From the NCBI RefSeq assembly GCF_001746205.1, contig NZ_MDCO01000014.1:1-48396 (forward strand): DNA of 48,396 nucleotides, written 5' to 3'. Below are positions 25,364-34,685 of this stretch, piece by piece. The notes under the pieces are model-generated. The model made no database searches and was not told the origin of the DNA. It saw only the letters and a program-made list of their open reading frames with translations. This stretch comes from Brachyspira hampsonii. GTDB lineage: Bacteria; Spirochaetota; Brachyspiria; Brachyspirales; Brachyspiraceae. The position numbers and the translations under genes are program-made. Position 1 is the stretch's first letter; every line of letters begins with the position of its first letter.

Positions 25364-25888
25364 TCATATTCCTTTGCCTTCTATAGTTCTTAATTTATTT
25401 ACAGGAATATCTGTATATTTATTGGACTCTTCTTTAGAGAGCCTAGTCCATTCTACTGTAGCTCCTACTATGCCTTTTTTATCCAATGATGCTTTCAGAA
25501 ATAATGTTTTTTTATCTTCTGATAAACTTATTTTGGCATAGTATATGCTTCCTTGATCTGTATGATATATTCTTCCTGTATGCCACTCACCATCTTTGAA
25601 TACTATATCATATATAAATATTAATCCTTTTAAATCCTTATCTCTCAATGATTTATCCGGATTATGTATATCCAATGTACTTTTTACATCATCATGCAAT
25701 GCTATGCCGTAAGCATATACTTTATTATCAATAACTATTATTTTGGCTACTTTCATTCTTCCTCTTGGTTTTTCAGGCATAGCCCAGAAGCCTTCAACAT
25801 CTTTTGCATTATTTTCAGCATATACTGAAGAGCTTAATATAATTATAAACAACATAAATAATATACTATTTTTCATTTTATAATCCAA
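25364..25888 (-). CDS. DUF2147 family exported protein
   Basis: 174 aa with a cleavable signal peptide (about residues 1-24, ending SVYA). The mature part follows DUF2147: VEGFWAMPEKPRGRMKVAKIIVIDNKVYAYG at the start, the central GLIFIYDIVFKDGEWHTGRIYHTDQGSIYYAKISLSEDKKTLFLKASL, and the closing GATVEWTRL. The family is periplasmic with no established function. The gene is convergent with oppA with only 3 bp between the stops, so any terminator must lie inside the neighbouring gene. Confidence 0.8.
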   Translation of the reverse strand: MDYKMKNSILFMLFIIILSSSVYAENNAKDVEGFWAMPEKPRGRMKVAKIIVIDNKVYAYGIALHDDVKSTLDIHNPDKSLRDKDLKGLIFIYDIVFKDGEWHTGRIYHTDQGSIYYAKISLSEDKKTLFLKASLDKKGIVGATVEWTRLSKEESNKYTDIPVNKLRTIEGKGI

Positions 25889-26023
25889 GTTTATTTTTTA
25901 TAAATTATATATTTAAATAATATTTTTTCTATAGTATTTCATCATTTATATATTGATTATTATTTTTTATTATATAAAATTATTGATATAAAACAAATAA
26001 TTATTAAATTGAGGAAATAAAAA

Positions 26024-27148
26024 ATGAAAGATGCGAGAATAGAAAAATTAGCAAAAACTATAGTTAATTATTCATGCAAATTAAAAAAAGGTGAAAAAAT
26101 ACTTATAAAATCTTATGGAGAAGGTGAAGAAAGAAGTTTAGTAAATGCCATTATAAAAGAAGTTTATAAAATAGGAGCAAGTCCTTTTGTTTGGAATCAT
26201 GATCCTCATATACTTAGAGAATTATTGAAGCAATGTAATGAAGAGCAGATGAAAACTTGGGCAAAATCTGATTTGATGCTTATGAAGGAGATGGATGCGT
26301 ATGTTGGTATATGGGGCGGATTAAATAGTTCAGAAAACTCTTCTGTAAAAATGGAAAATCATGCTATATATGAAAAGTTTTATCTTGATCCGGTACACAT
26401 GAAAGAGAGAGTGAAAAATACTAAATGGGTTGTTATGAATTATCCTACATCAGCTATGGCACAGCAGGCTTCTATGAGTACAGATGAATTTGAAGATTTT
26501 TATTTTAAGGTTTGCAATTTGGATTATTCTAAGATGTCTGAAGCTATGGATAATTTAGTAAAACTTATGAATAAAACTGACAAAGTTAGAATAGTTGGAA
26601 AAGATACTGATTTAACTTTCTCTATAAAAGATATACCTGCCATAAAATGTGCCGGTGAGCTTAATATCCCTGACGGAGAAGTATTTACTGCCCCTGTAAA
26701 AAATTCTGTTAATGGTATTTTATCTTATAATACACCTTCTTTATACAGCGACGGATTTACTTATGAAAATATTAAATTTGAGTTTAAAAATGGAAAAATA
26801 ATTAATGCCTCTTGTAATGATACTAAGAGAATAAATAATATATTAGACACTGACAGCGGTTCAAGATATATAGGCGAGTTTGCTATAGGAGTTAATCCTT
26901 ATATTACAGAGCCTATGAAAGATATATTATTTGATGAGAAAATTATGGGAAGTTTCCATTTTACTCCGGGTGCTTGTTATGATGAAGCTCCTAATGGAAA
27001 TAGTTCTAAAGTGCATTGGGATTTAGTATGTATACAGACTAAAAAATACGGAGGCGGTGAAATTTATTTTGATGATAAATTGATAAGAAAAGACGGATTA
27101 TTTGTTATTGACAGTCTTAAATGTTTGAATCCTAATAATTTAAAATAA
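26024..27148 (+). CDS. Aminopeptidase of the M29 family
   Basis: 374 aa. The N-terminal domain reads KLAKTIVNYSCKLKKGEKILIKSYGEGEERSLVNAIIKEVYKIGASPFV. The C-terminal half carries the M29 metal-site segments: CAGELNIPDGEVFTAPVKNSVNG (Glu ligands), a GEFAIGVNP segment, and GACYDEAPNGNSSKVHWDLVC, whose HWD is diagnostic. It is a cytoplasmic metallo-aminopeptidase with broad specificity, probably in peptide turnover, which fits the nearby peptide-binding lipoprotein. A GAGG ribosome-binding site precedes the ATG. A GNAT gene follows after 16 bp. Confidence 0.92.
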   Translation: MKDARIEKLAKTIVNYSCKLKKGEKILIKSYGEGEERSLVNAIIKEVYKIGASPFVWNHDPHILRELLKQCNEEQMKTWAKSDLMLMKEMDAYVGIWGGLNSSENSSVKMENHAIYEKFYLDPVHMKERVKNTKWVVMNYPTSAMAQQASMSTDEFEDFYFKVCNLDYSKMSEAMDNLVKLMNKTDKVRIVGKDTDLTFSIKDIPAIKCAGELNIPDGEVFTAPVKNSVNGILSYNTPSLYSDGFTYENIKFEFKNGKIINASCNDTKRINNILDTDSGSRYIGEFAIGVNPYITEPMKDILFDEKIMGSFHFTPGACYDEAPNGNSSKVHWDLVCIQTKKYGGGEIYFDDKLIRKDGLFVIDSLKCLNPNNLK

Positions 27149-27164
27149 TATAAAAGGTTTATAA

Positions 27165-27650
27165 ATGAGTGATAAGAAATTTGATATTAGATTTGCTGTT
27201 AGTGAAGATGTTGGTGTAATATTAAAATTTATAAAAGAACTTGCCTGTTATGAAAAATTAGAGCATGAGGTTACTGCAACTGAGGATATACTTAAAGAGT
27301 GGATATTTGAAAAAAAGAAATGCGAAGTTTTAATAGCCTTAGAAAATAATATTGAAATAGGATATGCATTATTTTTTCATAATTTTTCTACCTTTTTGGG
27401 AAAGGCTGGAATATATTTAGAAGATTTATATATTACACCTGATTATAGGGGATTGGGATATGGAAAAAGACTTTTGAAAGAGGTTGCAAAAATTGCAGTT
27501 GAAAGAGGATGCGAAAGACTTGATTGGCAGTGTTTGGATTGGAATAAATCTAGTATTGATTTTTATTTATCACTCAATGCGATTCAGATGTCAGATTGGA
27601 CTTCTTATAGGCTTAGCCATGAAGTTTTAAAAAGATTCGCTCATGAATGA
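27165..27650 (+). CDS. GNAT family N-acetyltransferase (diamine acetyltransferase-like)
   Basis: 161 aa, a single GNAT domain. FDIRFAVSEDVGVILKFIKELACYEKLEHEVTATEDIL resembles the start of spermidine/spermine (SSAT-like) and thialysine acetyltransferases. The acetyl-CoA loop is DYRGLGYGKRLLKEVA (Q/R-x-x-G-x-G/A), preceded by YLEDLYITP, and the end is WQCLDWNKSSIDFYLSLNA. The substrate may be a polyamine or small amine by similarity, but this is not certain. It lies 16 bp downstream of the M29 gene and is probably cotranscribed. Confidence 0.85.
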   Translation: MSDKKFDIRFAVSEDVGVILKFIKELACYEKLEHEVTATEDILKEWIFEKKKCEVLIALENNIEIGYALFFHNFSTFLGKAGIYLEDLYITPDYRGLGYGKRLLKEVAKIAVERGCERLDWQCLDWNKSSIDFYLSLNAIQMSDWTSYRLSHEVLKRFAHE

Positions 27651-27819
27651 ATAATATATTTATAAAATAGTGATAAAAAATATTGTATTAGTTTTGCATT
27701 ATACTTAAATATTAAGTATTTATATTTTATAGTCTTAGTTATAAAAAGTTCAATATAATGATTAATCGTTAGATTTATGATACTTAAAAAATATTTAATA
27801 TTCTATCAAATATTAAATC

Positions 27820-27848
27820 TTGATATATATATAAAAAGATAGTATAAT
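27820..27848 (+). promoter_or_regulatory. Sigma-70-type promoter for pyrH-floA
   Basis: TTGATA, 17-bp spacer, TATAAT, with the -10 33 bp before the pyrH start. A 230-bp gene-free stretch upstream holds nothing else that I recognise. Confidence 0.7.
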
Positions 27849-27880
27849 TCAGAAAATTAACTTTATAAAAGAGGTCAATA

Positions 27881-28585
27881 ATGAAAAAAAGAGTATTGCT
27901 CAAGATATCAGGAGAAGCTTTACTTGGTCAAAAAGAATACGGTATAGATAATAATGTTGTTGATAGAATAGCATTAGAGATGAAAGAGGCTGGAAATGAT
28001 ACAGAAATAGCTGTAGTTGTAGGGGGAGGAAATATTTTCAGAGGTATGCAGTTATCTGATAAAACAGGTATGGTAAGAGCCACCGCTGATTCTATGGGTA
28101 TGCTTGCTACTATTATGAATGCCATTGCTTTAAAAGACAGATTTATGGCTGCAGGAACTCATACTCAAATATTATCAGCTTTTAATATAGAAGGAATGAT
28201 AGAGGGGTTTGAGAGAGATAAGGCTATTCGTATATTAGAACGCGGTAATGTATTAATCATAGCAGGCGGTACCTCTAATCCTTATTTTACAACTGACAGT
28301 ACAGCTATACTTAGAGCTTTAGAGATAGGTGCTTCTATAGTATTAAAAGGTACTAATGTTGATGGAGTTTATGATAAAGATCCTAAAAAGAATGAAGATG
28401 CAAAAATGTATAATGATATAACTTTTAAAGAAGCTATTAATCAGAATTTAAGAGTTATGGATATGACAGCTTTTGCTATGGCTAATGATAATGATATGCC
28501 TATAAGAGTATTTAATATGAATAAAGCCGGTAATATCACAAAAGCTATTTCCGGTGAAAATATAGGAACCTATGTACATAATTGA
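27881..28585 (+). CDS. pyrH: Uridylate (UMP) kinase
   Basis: Phosphorylates UMP to UDP. The bacterial type is a hexamer of the amino-acid-kinase fold. At 234 aa it is full length: [14 protein letters not shown] at the N-terminus, [11 protein letters not shown] (about 44-54), [41 protein letters not shown] and [20 protein letters not shown]. Usually pyrH sits between tsf and frr. Here it is followed 20 bp later by a flotillin-like gene instead. Confidence 0.97.
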   Translation: MKKRVLLKISGEALLGQKEYGIDNNVVDRIALEMKEAGNDTEIAVVVGGGNIFRGMQLSDKTGMVRATADSMGMLATIMNAIALKDRFMAAGTHTQILSAFNIEGMIEGFERDKAIRILERGNVLIIAGGTSNPYFTTDSTAILRALEIGASIVLKGTNVDGVYDKDPKKNEDAKMYNDITFKEAINQNLRVMDMTAFAMANDNDMPIRVFNMNKAGNITKAISGENIGTYVHN

Positions 28586-28605
28586 TTATTTTAGGAGGTT
28601 TATAT

Positions 28606-29625
28606 ATGTTTGATTTTGGTTATATTCCAATTATTCCTATGTTTGTCGGTATTGTAGTAATACTGATACTTTTATTTATCTTCTTGCATTTTTTCCCTAT
28701 GGGGCTTTGGATTACTGCTTTGTTTTCCGGTGTAAGAATAAATATGATAACATTGATTACTATGCGTCTTAGAAGAGTTAATCCTTCGCTTATAGTATTG
28801 AATCAAATAAAGTTATGGAAGGCAGGCTTAAAGATAGGAACAAATGAGCTTGAGGCACATTATTTAGCAGGGGGCAATCCTACTGCTGTTGCTGATGCTT
28901 TGATAGCTGCTGATAAGGCGTCTTTGGATTTGAACTTTGAGAGGGCTGCTGCTATAGACTTGGCTGGAAGAGATTTAGTTGATGCTATAAGAACTTCTGT
29001 TTCTCCTAGAGTTATAGCTACACCTTTGATTGCTGCCGTTGCTAAAGATGGTATACAGGTTAAAGCCACTGCGAGAGTTACTGTTAGAACTAATATTAAC
29101 CGTCTTGTTGGAGGTGCCGGAGAGGAAACTATTATTGCCAGAGTAGGAGAGGGGATAGTTACTACTATAGGCAGTTCTGCTTCTCATAAAGAAGTTTTAG
29201 AAAATCCGGACAGAATATCTCAGGTTGTACTTGCTAAGGGGCTTGATTCCGGTACCGCTTTTGAGATACTTTCTATTGATATTGCAGATGTTGATGTTGG
29301 AAGTAATATTGGGGCTTTCTTACAGATTGACCAAGCTGAGGCTGACAAGAAAATTGCTCAGGCTAAAGCTGAAGAGAGAAGGGTTATGGCTATAGCTCGT
29401 GAACAGGAGATGCGTGCTCAGGTTGAGGAGATGAAAGCTAAAGTTGTTGAAGCTGAATCTCAGCTTCCGCTTGCTATTGCTGAGGCTCTTAAAAAAGGAA
29501 ATATTGGTGTATTGGATTATTATAATATGAAAAATGTTATGGCTGATACTGAAATGCGTTATAGTATATCCGGTATGGATTCAATGAGCAAAAATAATAA
29601 TTCTTCTGGTAATATAAAACAATAA
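28606..29625 (+). CDS. floA: Flotillin-like protein FloA
   Basis: 339 aa from the ATG at 28606, chosen because AGGAGG lies 7 nt before it. A TTG 24 bp upstream would place this site inside the gene. An N-terminal hairpin membrane segment (about 4-45) precedes the SPFH-like domain: [22 protein letters not shown] pattern, then [79 protein letters not shown], and a coiled coil ([40 protein letters not shown]). FloA organises membrane microdomains. It is followed by its own terminator. Confidence 0.95.
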   Translation: MFDFGYIPIIPMFVGIVVILILLFIFLHFFPMGLWITALFSGVRINMITLITMRLRRVNPSLIVLNQIKLWKAGLKIGTNELEAHYLAGGNPTAVADALIAADKASLDLNFERAAAIDLAGRDLVDAIRTSVSPRVIATPLIAAVAKDGIQVKATARVTVRTNINRLVGGAGEETIIARVGEGIVTTIGSSASHKEVLENPDRISQVVLAKGLDSGTAFEILSIDIADVDVGSNIGAFLQIDQAEADKKIAQAKAEERRVMAIAREQEMRAQVEEMKAKVVEAESQLPLAIAEALKKGNIGVLDYYNMKNVMADTEMRYSISGMDSMSKNNNSSGNIKQ

Positions 29626-29651
29626 ATGATTTCTTTTGAAGAATTTATTTT

Positions 29652-29692
29652 GATAGGCTGTGTATTTTATATGCAGCCTATTTCTTTATAAA
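29652..29692 (+). terminator. Rho-independent terminator after floA
   Basis: Hairpin ATAGGCTG / CAGCCTAT followed by TTTCTTT, about 27 bp after the stop codon. Confidence 0.75.
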
Positions 29693-29749
29693 ATATAAAT
29701 TTAAAAAATTAAAAATAATGTTACATTTATATATATTTAGGATTATTTT

Positions 29750-30949
29750 ATGACAATAGAAAAATTTAATTATGAATATTTGGTAAGCAGAGAAGGTACA
29801 AATGCTAATAAATGGGAAACCAAAAAAGATAGAAGATTCAATGCTGACGGATTGATTCCTATGTGGGTTGCTGATATGGAGTTTAAAGCACCTAATGAAG
29901 TAATAGATGCATTAAATAAAAGAATTATGCATGGAGTTTTTGGGTATACTATTTTGTGGGATAGTTATTTTGAGGCATTTTTTAATTGGCAGAAAAGAAG
30001 ATATAATATAGAGTTAAAAAAAGAATGGATAAGTTTTTCTACAGGGGTTGTAACTTCTATATATTGGCTTGTGAATGCTTTTACTCAAAAAGGAGATTCT
30101 ATTATTATACTTACACCTGTTTATTATCCTTTTCATAATGCTGTTAAAGATAATGGTAGAAATTTAATTGAATGCGGATTGAAAAATGATAATGGTATTT
30201 TTACAATAGATTTTGAAAGATTGGAAAATGACATTGTAAAAAATAATGTGAAAATGATGATATTCTGTAATCCTCATAATCCTGTTGGAAGAGTATGGAC
30301 TGATGAAGAAATAGATAAAACTTTTGATATATGCAAAAAACATAATGTATATATAATTTCAGATGAGATACATCAGGATATAAACTTAGGAGTTCGTCCT
30401 TTTATATCTGCACTTTCTATAAAAAATAAAGACAAGTATATGGATAAATTGATAGTATTAACTTCAGCATCAAAAACTTTTAATTTAGCCTGTCTTTTGA
30501 ATTCTCATGTAATTATACCTAATGATGATATGAGAAATATATATAATAAATATGTTCGTACTGTAAATAGAACTGAGCTAAGTTTGCTTGGCATGGTTGC
30601 TGCTGAAGCTGCTTATAAATACGGAGAAGATTGGCTTGACGGACTTTTAAAAACTCTAAAAAGAAATTATGAATATATTAAAAATGAATTAAATGAAAAA
30701 GTACCTGATATAATAATAAGTCCTTTAGAAGGTACATATTTAATGTTTATAGATTTAAGAAAGGTTGTCAATGCTGACAGAATAAAAGAGTTTATACAAG
30801 ATGATTGTAAGATAGCAGTTGATTTCGGAGAATGGTTTTCTAAAGATTATAAAGGTTTTATAAGATTAAATATTGCTACAAATTTTGAATATATAAAAAT
30901 TTTTACAGACAATGTTATCTTGCAGCTTAAAACTAAAAATTATATATAA
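29750..30949 (+). CDS. PLP-dependent MalY/PatB family C-S lyase / aminotransferase
   Basis: 399 aa, fold type I. Typical family segments are DRRFNADGLIPMWVADMEFKAPNEVIDAL (start), MMIFCNPHNPVGRVWTDEEI, VYIISDEIHQDINL (PLP-pyridine Asp) and TSASKTFNLACL, where the Lys forms the Schiff base. MalY/PatB enzymes split cystathionine or cysteine to pyruvate, ammonia and a thiol. The exact substrate is unknown. It appears to be a single-gene unit. Confidence 0.9.
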   Translation: MTIEKFNYEYLVSREGTNANKWETKKDRRFNADGLIPMWVADMEFKAPNEVIDALNKRIMHGVFGYTILWDSYFEAFFNWQKRRYNIELKKEWISFSTGVVTSIYWLVNAFTQKGDSIIILTPVYYPFHNAVKDNGRNLIECGLKNDNGIFTIDFERLENDIVKNNVKMMIFCNPHNPVGRVWTDEEIDKTFDICKKHNVYIISDEIHQDINLGVRPFISALSIKNKDKYMDKLIVLTSASKTFNLACLLNSHVIIPNDDMRNIYNKYVRTVNRTELSLLGMVAAEAAYKYGEDWLDGLLKTLKRNYEYIKNELNEKVPDIIISPLEGTYLMFIDLRKVVNADRIKEFIQDDCKIAVDFGEWFSKDYKGFIRLNIATNFEYIKIFTDNVILQLKTKNYI

Positions 30950-31038
30950 TATTTTTGTTACTGAATATTACAGTTATAAAAATATTAAATAAAAAATATA
31001 TTTTTTAGTAATTTTTACTAAATAGATATTTTTTTACT

Positions 31039-31067
31039 TGACAAAAACTATTATTTAATGTATTGTT
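31039..31067 (+). promoter_or_regulatory. Sigma-70-type promoter for ahpC
   Basis: TTGACA, 17-bp spacer, TATTGT. It lies 35 bp before the ahpC start and overlaps the start of a longer frame (31063), which argues for the internal ATG at 31102 as the true start. Confidence 0.7.
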
Positions 31068-31101
31068 AGATGATACAAACATAAATAAAAGGAGTTATAA
31101 T

Positions 31102-31665
31102 ATGAGTTTAATTAATAGAAAACTTATTGATTTTAAAGTTGAAGCTTATCAAAACGGAGAGTTCAAAACTGTTGAAACAAAAGATGTATTAGGTAAATGG
31201 AGTGTATTTTTCTTCTATCCAGCTGACTTTACATTTGTATGTCCTACAGAATTAGAAGATTTAAATAGTGTATATGATGAATTAAAGAAAATTAATTGTG
31301 AAGTTTATTCTGTATCAGCAGATACTCACTTTGTACATAAAGCTTGGGCAGATGCTACAAAAACTATAGCTAATCTTAAATACACTATGCTTGGAGATCC
31401 AACAGGAGTATTAGGAAGATTCTTTGAAGTATTTGTAGATGAAGTTGGTCAAGATTTACGCGGAAGTTTCATTGTAAACCCAGAAGGTCAAATTAAAGCT
31501 TATGAAGTACATGATATGGGAATCGGTAGAGATGCTAATGAATTATTGCGTAAAGTACAAGCTGCGCAATATGTAGCTGAACATGGCGGCGAAGTTTGTC
31601 CTGCTAAATGGAAACCAGGTGCTAAAACTTTAAAACCAGGTATTGATTTGGTTGGTAAACTATAA
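31102..31665 (+). CDS. ahpC: Alkyl hydroperoxide reductase subunit C (2-Cys peroxiredoxin)
   Basis: 187 aa, the normal AhpC length, starting at the ATG at 31102 behind AAAGGAG. The peroxidatic cysteine is in DFTFVCPTELEDL (about residue 47) and the resolving cysteine in GEVCPAKWKPG (about 166). The protein reduces peroxides in the cytoplasm, which matters for an anaerobe or microaerophile. No ahpF reductase is adjacent. Codon use (many AAA, GGT, GCT) suggests strong expression. The gene has its own promoter and terminator. I see no clear PerR or OxyR site. Confidence 0.97.
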   Translation: MSLINRKLIDFKVEAYQNGEFKTVETKDVLGKWSVFFFYPADFTFVCPTELEDLNSVYDELKKINCEVYSVSADTHFVHKAWADATKTIANLKYTMLGDPTGVLGRFFEVFVDEVGQDLRGSFIVNPEGQIKAYEVHDMGIGRDANELLRKVQAAQYVAEHGGEVCPAKWKPGAKTLKPGIDLVGKL

Positions 31666-31706
31666 TTTGGTAATATAATAATATTAATTTAAATATAGTA
31701 TAAAAT

Positions 31707-31744
31707 TAAAGGGCATATAGTTTATTTTATATGTCCTTTTTTAT
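31707..31744 (+). terminator. Rho-independent terminator after ahpC
   Basis: Hairpin AAAGGGCATATAG / TATATGTCCTTT followed by TTTTATTTT. Confidence 0.8.
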
Positions 31745-31766
31745 TTTAAAAATTTTCTGCAAAATG

Positions 31767-31798
31767 AAAGACAGGAAATAATTATAAATCCTGCCTTT
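31767..31798 (-). terminator. Probable terminator after fabD
   Basis: On the minus strand a hairpin AAAGGCAGGATTTAT / ATTTCCTGTCTTT lies about 17 bp after the fabD stop. The T-run behind it is weak. Confidence 0.5.
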
Positions 31799-31814
31799 AT
31801 ATTATTATTTTATA

Positions 31815-32729
31815 TTAATTACAAGCAGCGTTTAGAGAATCTATATCAAACACACAAACAGATTCAATATCTGGAGTAATTTTTTTACTCATACCAACTA
31901 AAACTTTACCAGGTCCGCATTCAAATACTTTTGTAATACCTTGTTTTTGAATATTAAGCATGCTTTCATACCATCTTACAGTAGAGAACATTTGTTTGTA
32001 TAGATTTTCTTTTATAGAATCGAATTCATGAACTTCAGCTGTAACATTAGATAAAACTTTATTATCATTTTTATGAAATTCTATTTTTTCTAAAAACTCT
32101 TTTAAGCTGTCAGCAGCAGGTTTCATAAATGGAGAGTGGAAAGCACCGGATACTTTTAATGGCAATACTCTTTTAGCACCAGCCTCCTGAAGTTTAGGAG
32201 TAACAGCTTCAATTGCACTTAATAAACCAGATATAACTATTTGATCTTTTAAATTATAATTAGCAGCAACAACCTCTTTGTTTTCTGGCATACATTTAGC
32301 AACATCATCATAACTTAATCCAAGCACAGCAGCCATTCCGTAAGGAGCATCAGCACCAGCTTTAGCCATTAGAAGACCTCTTGTTCTTGCTATTTTTACA
32401 GCATCTTCAAATGATATGTATCCTGCGGCAGAAAGTGCAGTAATTTCTCCTAAACTATGACCTGCAAATAGGTCTCCTTTAACTCCTTTTGCTTTTAATG
32501 CTTCATAAACTGCAATGCCTACTGTAACCAAAGCAGGCTGGGTATTTTCTGTTTTTTTAAGATCATCTTCTGTTCCTTCAAAACATAATGCTTTTATATC
32601 TACATCATCTAATATATTTGCTGCCTTATCGAATATTGCTTTAGACTCAGCAACATTATCATACAAAGATTTTCCCATACCTGCACATTGCGAACCTTGA
32701 CCAGGAAATAAAAATGCTATATTTGACAT
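31815..32729 (-). CDS. fabD: Malonyl-CoA:ACP transacylase
   Basis: Loads malonyl units onto acyl carrier protein for fatty-acid synthesis. At 304 aa it is full length, with FLFPGQGSQCAGMG at the N-terminus, the nucleophile motif GHSLGE (Ser about residue 91), a catalytic-His context AFHSPFMKPA (about 199) and the closing FECGPGKVLVGMSKK. Other fab genes are not adjacent. Its promoter is 32797-32825. The neighbour on the far side (a CDF transporter) is divergent. Confidence 0.95.
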   Translation of the reverse strand: MSNIAFLFPGQGSQCAGMGKSLYDNVAESKAIFDKAANILDDVDIKALCFEGTEDDLKKTENTQPALVTVGIAVYEALKAKGVKGDLFAGHSLGEITALSAAGYISFEDAVKIARTRGLLMAKAGADAPYGMAAVLGLSYDDVAKCMPENKEVVAANYNLKDQIVISGLLSAIEAVTPKLQEAGAKRVLPLKVSGAFHSPFMKPAADSLKEFLEKIEFHKNDNKVLSNVTAEVHEFDSIKENLYKQMFSTVRWYESMLNIQKQGITKVFECGPGKVLVGMSKKITPDIESVCVFDIDSLNAACN

Positions 32730-32796
32730 ATTATTTGTTCTCCTTTTTTATGTATATTTTTTATTTAATTTTTAATTATGTAAACCATATAAAACT

Positions 32797-32825
32797 ATAT
32801 TAACAAAAAAATTAACTTTTATCAA
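32797..32825 (-). promoter_or_regulatory. Promoter for fabD
   Basis: On the minus strand: TTGATA, 17-bp spacer, TAATAT, about 70 bp upstream of the fabD ATG. No FapR-type operator is evident. Confidence 0.5.
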
Positions 32826-32923
32826 GTTATTAATTTTATTTTGACTTATCATATATAAGTTATAATATTTTTATATAAAGTTAAAATATTCTAATCTGTA
32901 AACAACAATTTATATTTATGTAA

Positions 32924-32952
32924 TTGACATTTTATATTAAATTCTTTATCCT
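32924..32952 (+). promoter_or_regulatory. Promoter for the CDF transporter gene
   Basis: TTGACA, 17-bp spacer, TATCCT, 35 bp before the start codon. Confidence 0.5.
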
Positions 32953-32987
32953 TAAAAGATTAAAAAAATTAAATTTGGGGTCATAAA

Positions 32988-33869
32988 ATGAATCATGTTA
33001 GTAATGAAAAAAAATCAAAATATATGATAATAGAGGGTGTGGTATCTGTTATTATAAACATATTATTATTTGCTTTTAAGTATATAGTAGGACTTTTAAC
33101 AGGTTCTTTATCTATTATGGCAGATGCTTGGCATTCATTGAGCGATTGTATAAGCAGTGTTATAGTTATAATAGGAGGAATATTTTCTAAAAGACCGCCC
33201 GATAAGGAACACCCATTTGGACATGGAAGAATAGAGCTTATAACTAGTTTTATAGTTGGTATTATGCTTGTGTTTATTGGTTATAGTTTTTTCTCTGAGG
33301 CTATAAAAAATATTATGAATAAAAAAACAGCTTCATTCACTACGATGGCAATAGTAGCTATGGTGGTTTCTATTTTGGTTAAAGAACTTTTGGCTCAGTA
33401 TTCTTTATGGGGATATAGAAAGTCTGGATCTAAATCATTATATGCAGACGCTTGGCATCATAGAAGCGATAGTATTACTTCTATAATTATATTAGTAGGT
33501 ATTTTATTCGGAAAAAGTTTCTGGTGGATAGATGGTGTATTAAGTATATTAGTTTCTCTTGTAATATTTTACGCTGCTTTTGATGTTATTAAATCTAGTG
33601 TAAAACCTCTAATAGGGGAGTATCCTTCAGAAGATATTATTAAAAGTATCAATGATATAGCTAAAGAACTAAATATTAACGATGACGCTGCTAATTTGCA
33701 TCATTTTCATATACATACTTACGGAGATCATAGCGAAATCACTTTTCATATGCGTTTCCCAAAAGACATGACAGTTTTTGAAGCTCATAATAATGTAAGT
33801 ATTTTTGAAAATGAAATAAGAAAAAAATTAAATATAGAGCCTACTATACATATAGAGGCTTATAAATAA
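32988..33869 (+). CDS. Cation diffusion facilitator (CDF) metal efflux transporter
   Basis: 293 aa with about six membrane helices in residues 15-205. The two metal-site helices are visible: SIMADAWHSLSDCISS (HxxxD) and SLYADAWHHRSDSITS (DxxxH/D). The RPPDKEHPFGHGRIELI loop and a C-terminal cytoplasmic His-rich domain (LHHFHIHTYGDHSEITFHMRF) complete the family pattern. It exports divalent metals (Zn, Fe, Mn or Co) by proton exchange. The metal cannot be told by eye. It ends opposite the truncated BMP gene. Confidence 0.93.
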   Translation: MNHVSNEKKSKYMIIEGVVSVIINILLFAFKYIVGLLTGSLSIMADAWHSLSDCISSVIVIIGGIFSKRPPDKEHPFGHGRIELITSFIVGIMLVFIGYSFFSEAIKNIMNKKTASFTTMAIVAMVVSILVKELLAQYSLWGYRKSGSKSLYADAWHHRSDSITSIIILVGILFGKSFWWIDGVLSILVSLVIFYAAFDVIKSSVKPLIGEYPSEDIIKSINDIAKELNINDDAANLHHFHIHTYGDHSEITFHMRFPKDMTVFEAHNNVSIFENEIRKKLNIEPTIHIEAYK

Positions 33870-33895
33870 CAATGCTAATCTAATAATAAAAATTT

Positions 33896-33907
33896 GGGGT
33901 GGGCGGT
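33896..33907. repeat. Solitary G box (GGGGTGGGCGGT) between convergent genes
   Basis: The same G-rich core as in the nested palindromic elements, but alone: no second box occurs 77 bp to either side and there is no ACGCACGG repeat. It sits in the 109-bp gap between the CDF gene and the truncated BMP gene. Confidence 0.45.
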
Positions 33908-33978
33908 ATATTCAATGCTTTTACTTCAAGACATTTAACTTCTTTTTATATCAATATAATATCTAAATATTTTTTATA

Positions 33979-34662
33979 CTAATAATTATATATTAATTTT
34001 ATCCAAGAAGTAGCTAAAGTCTGATTTTCAGGAGCAGCATTGAAGTTTCCTACATAAGTATAGTTTATTTTTATGCTTCCTGCAGGCATATTCATTTCTT
34101 TAGCAGCATAATCAGCACCCTGTACAAATCCGTAACCAAATCTTATAACAGGAGGAACTGCCATGCCGCCAATAACGCCTAAATTAGTATAGCCTTCTTT
34201 TACTATAGCATAACCTGCTAGAAATCCTGCCTGCTCTTCAGCATAAAGCACAGAATAAACATTTTTCTCTATTCTAAAATCAGTATAAGTTCCGTCTTGA
34301 GGAGTACCATCTATTAATATGAAATGTACATTTGTATAAATATCCTGTGCTTTATAAATTGCAGTTTCAAATAAATAATTAGGAGTTATTACTAATTCAG
34401 CACCTGTAGATACTGCTAAATCTATAGAATCAATATATCCTTCTGTAGTTTTTTGAGCAGGCTGATAATATTTATATGTTATTCCATTTTCTTTAGCATA
34501 TTGAGTTAAGCCTTCCCAAGCTCCTTGATTAAATGATTTGTCATCTATTGATCCTTCTGTAATTAAAGCTATTTCATATTTGCCAGATGTATTACCTTTG
34601 GAGCATGAAACAATAAATATAAAAGAGATGATAATTATTATTAAACTGAAAATCTTTTTCAT
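33979..34662 (-). pseudogene. Truncated BMP family lipoprotein (second copy)
   Basis: 227 aa against 360 in the intact copy just upstream. It has its own lipobox (FIVSC) and clear tandem-duplicate similarity (IDDKSFNQG.WEG, YKAQDIYTNVHFILIDG.PQDGTYTD, AGFLAGYAIVKEGYTNLG, RFGYGFVQGADYAA, PENQTLATSW). After TLATSW one base is missing relative to the intact copy (TGG-ATAAAA versus TGG-TATAAAA). The reading frame then enters unrelated DNA and stops seven residues later, and the C-terminal 130 residues that close the ligand cleft are gone. It may still be made and lipidated but is unlikely to bind a nucleoside. It is the last gene of the deoC operon. Confidence 0.8.
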
Positions 34663-34685
34663 ATTAATTTCCTAGTATATAGAAT

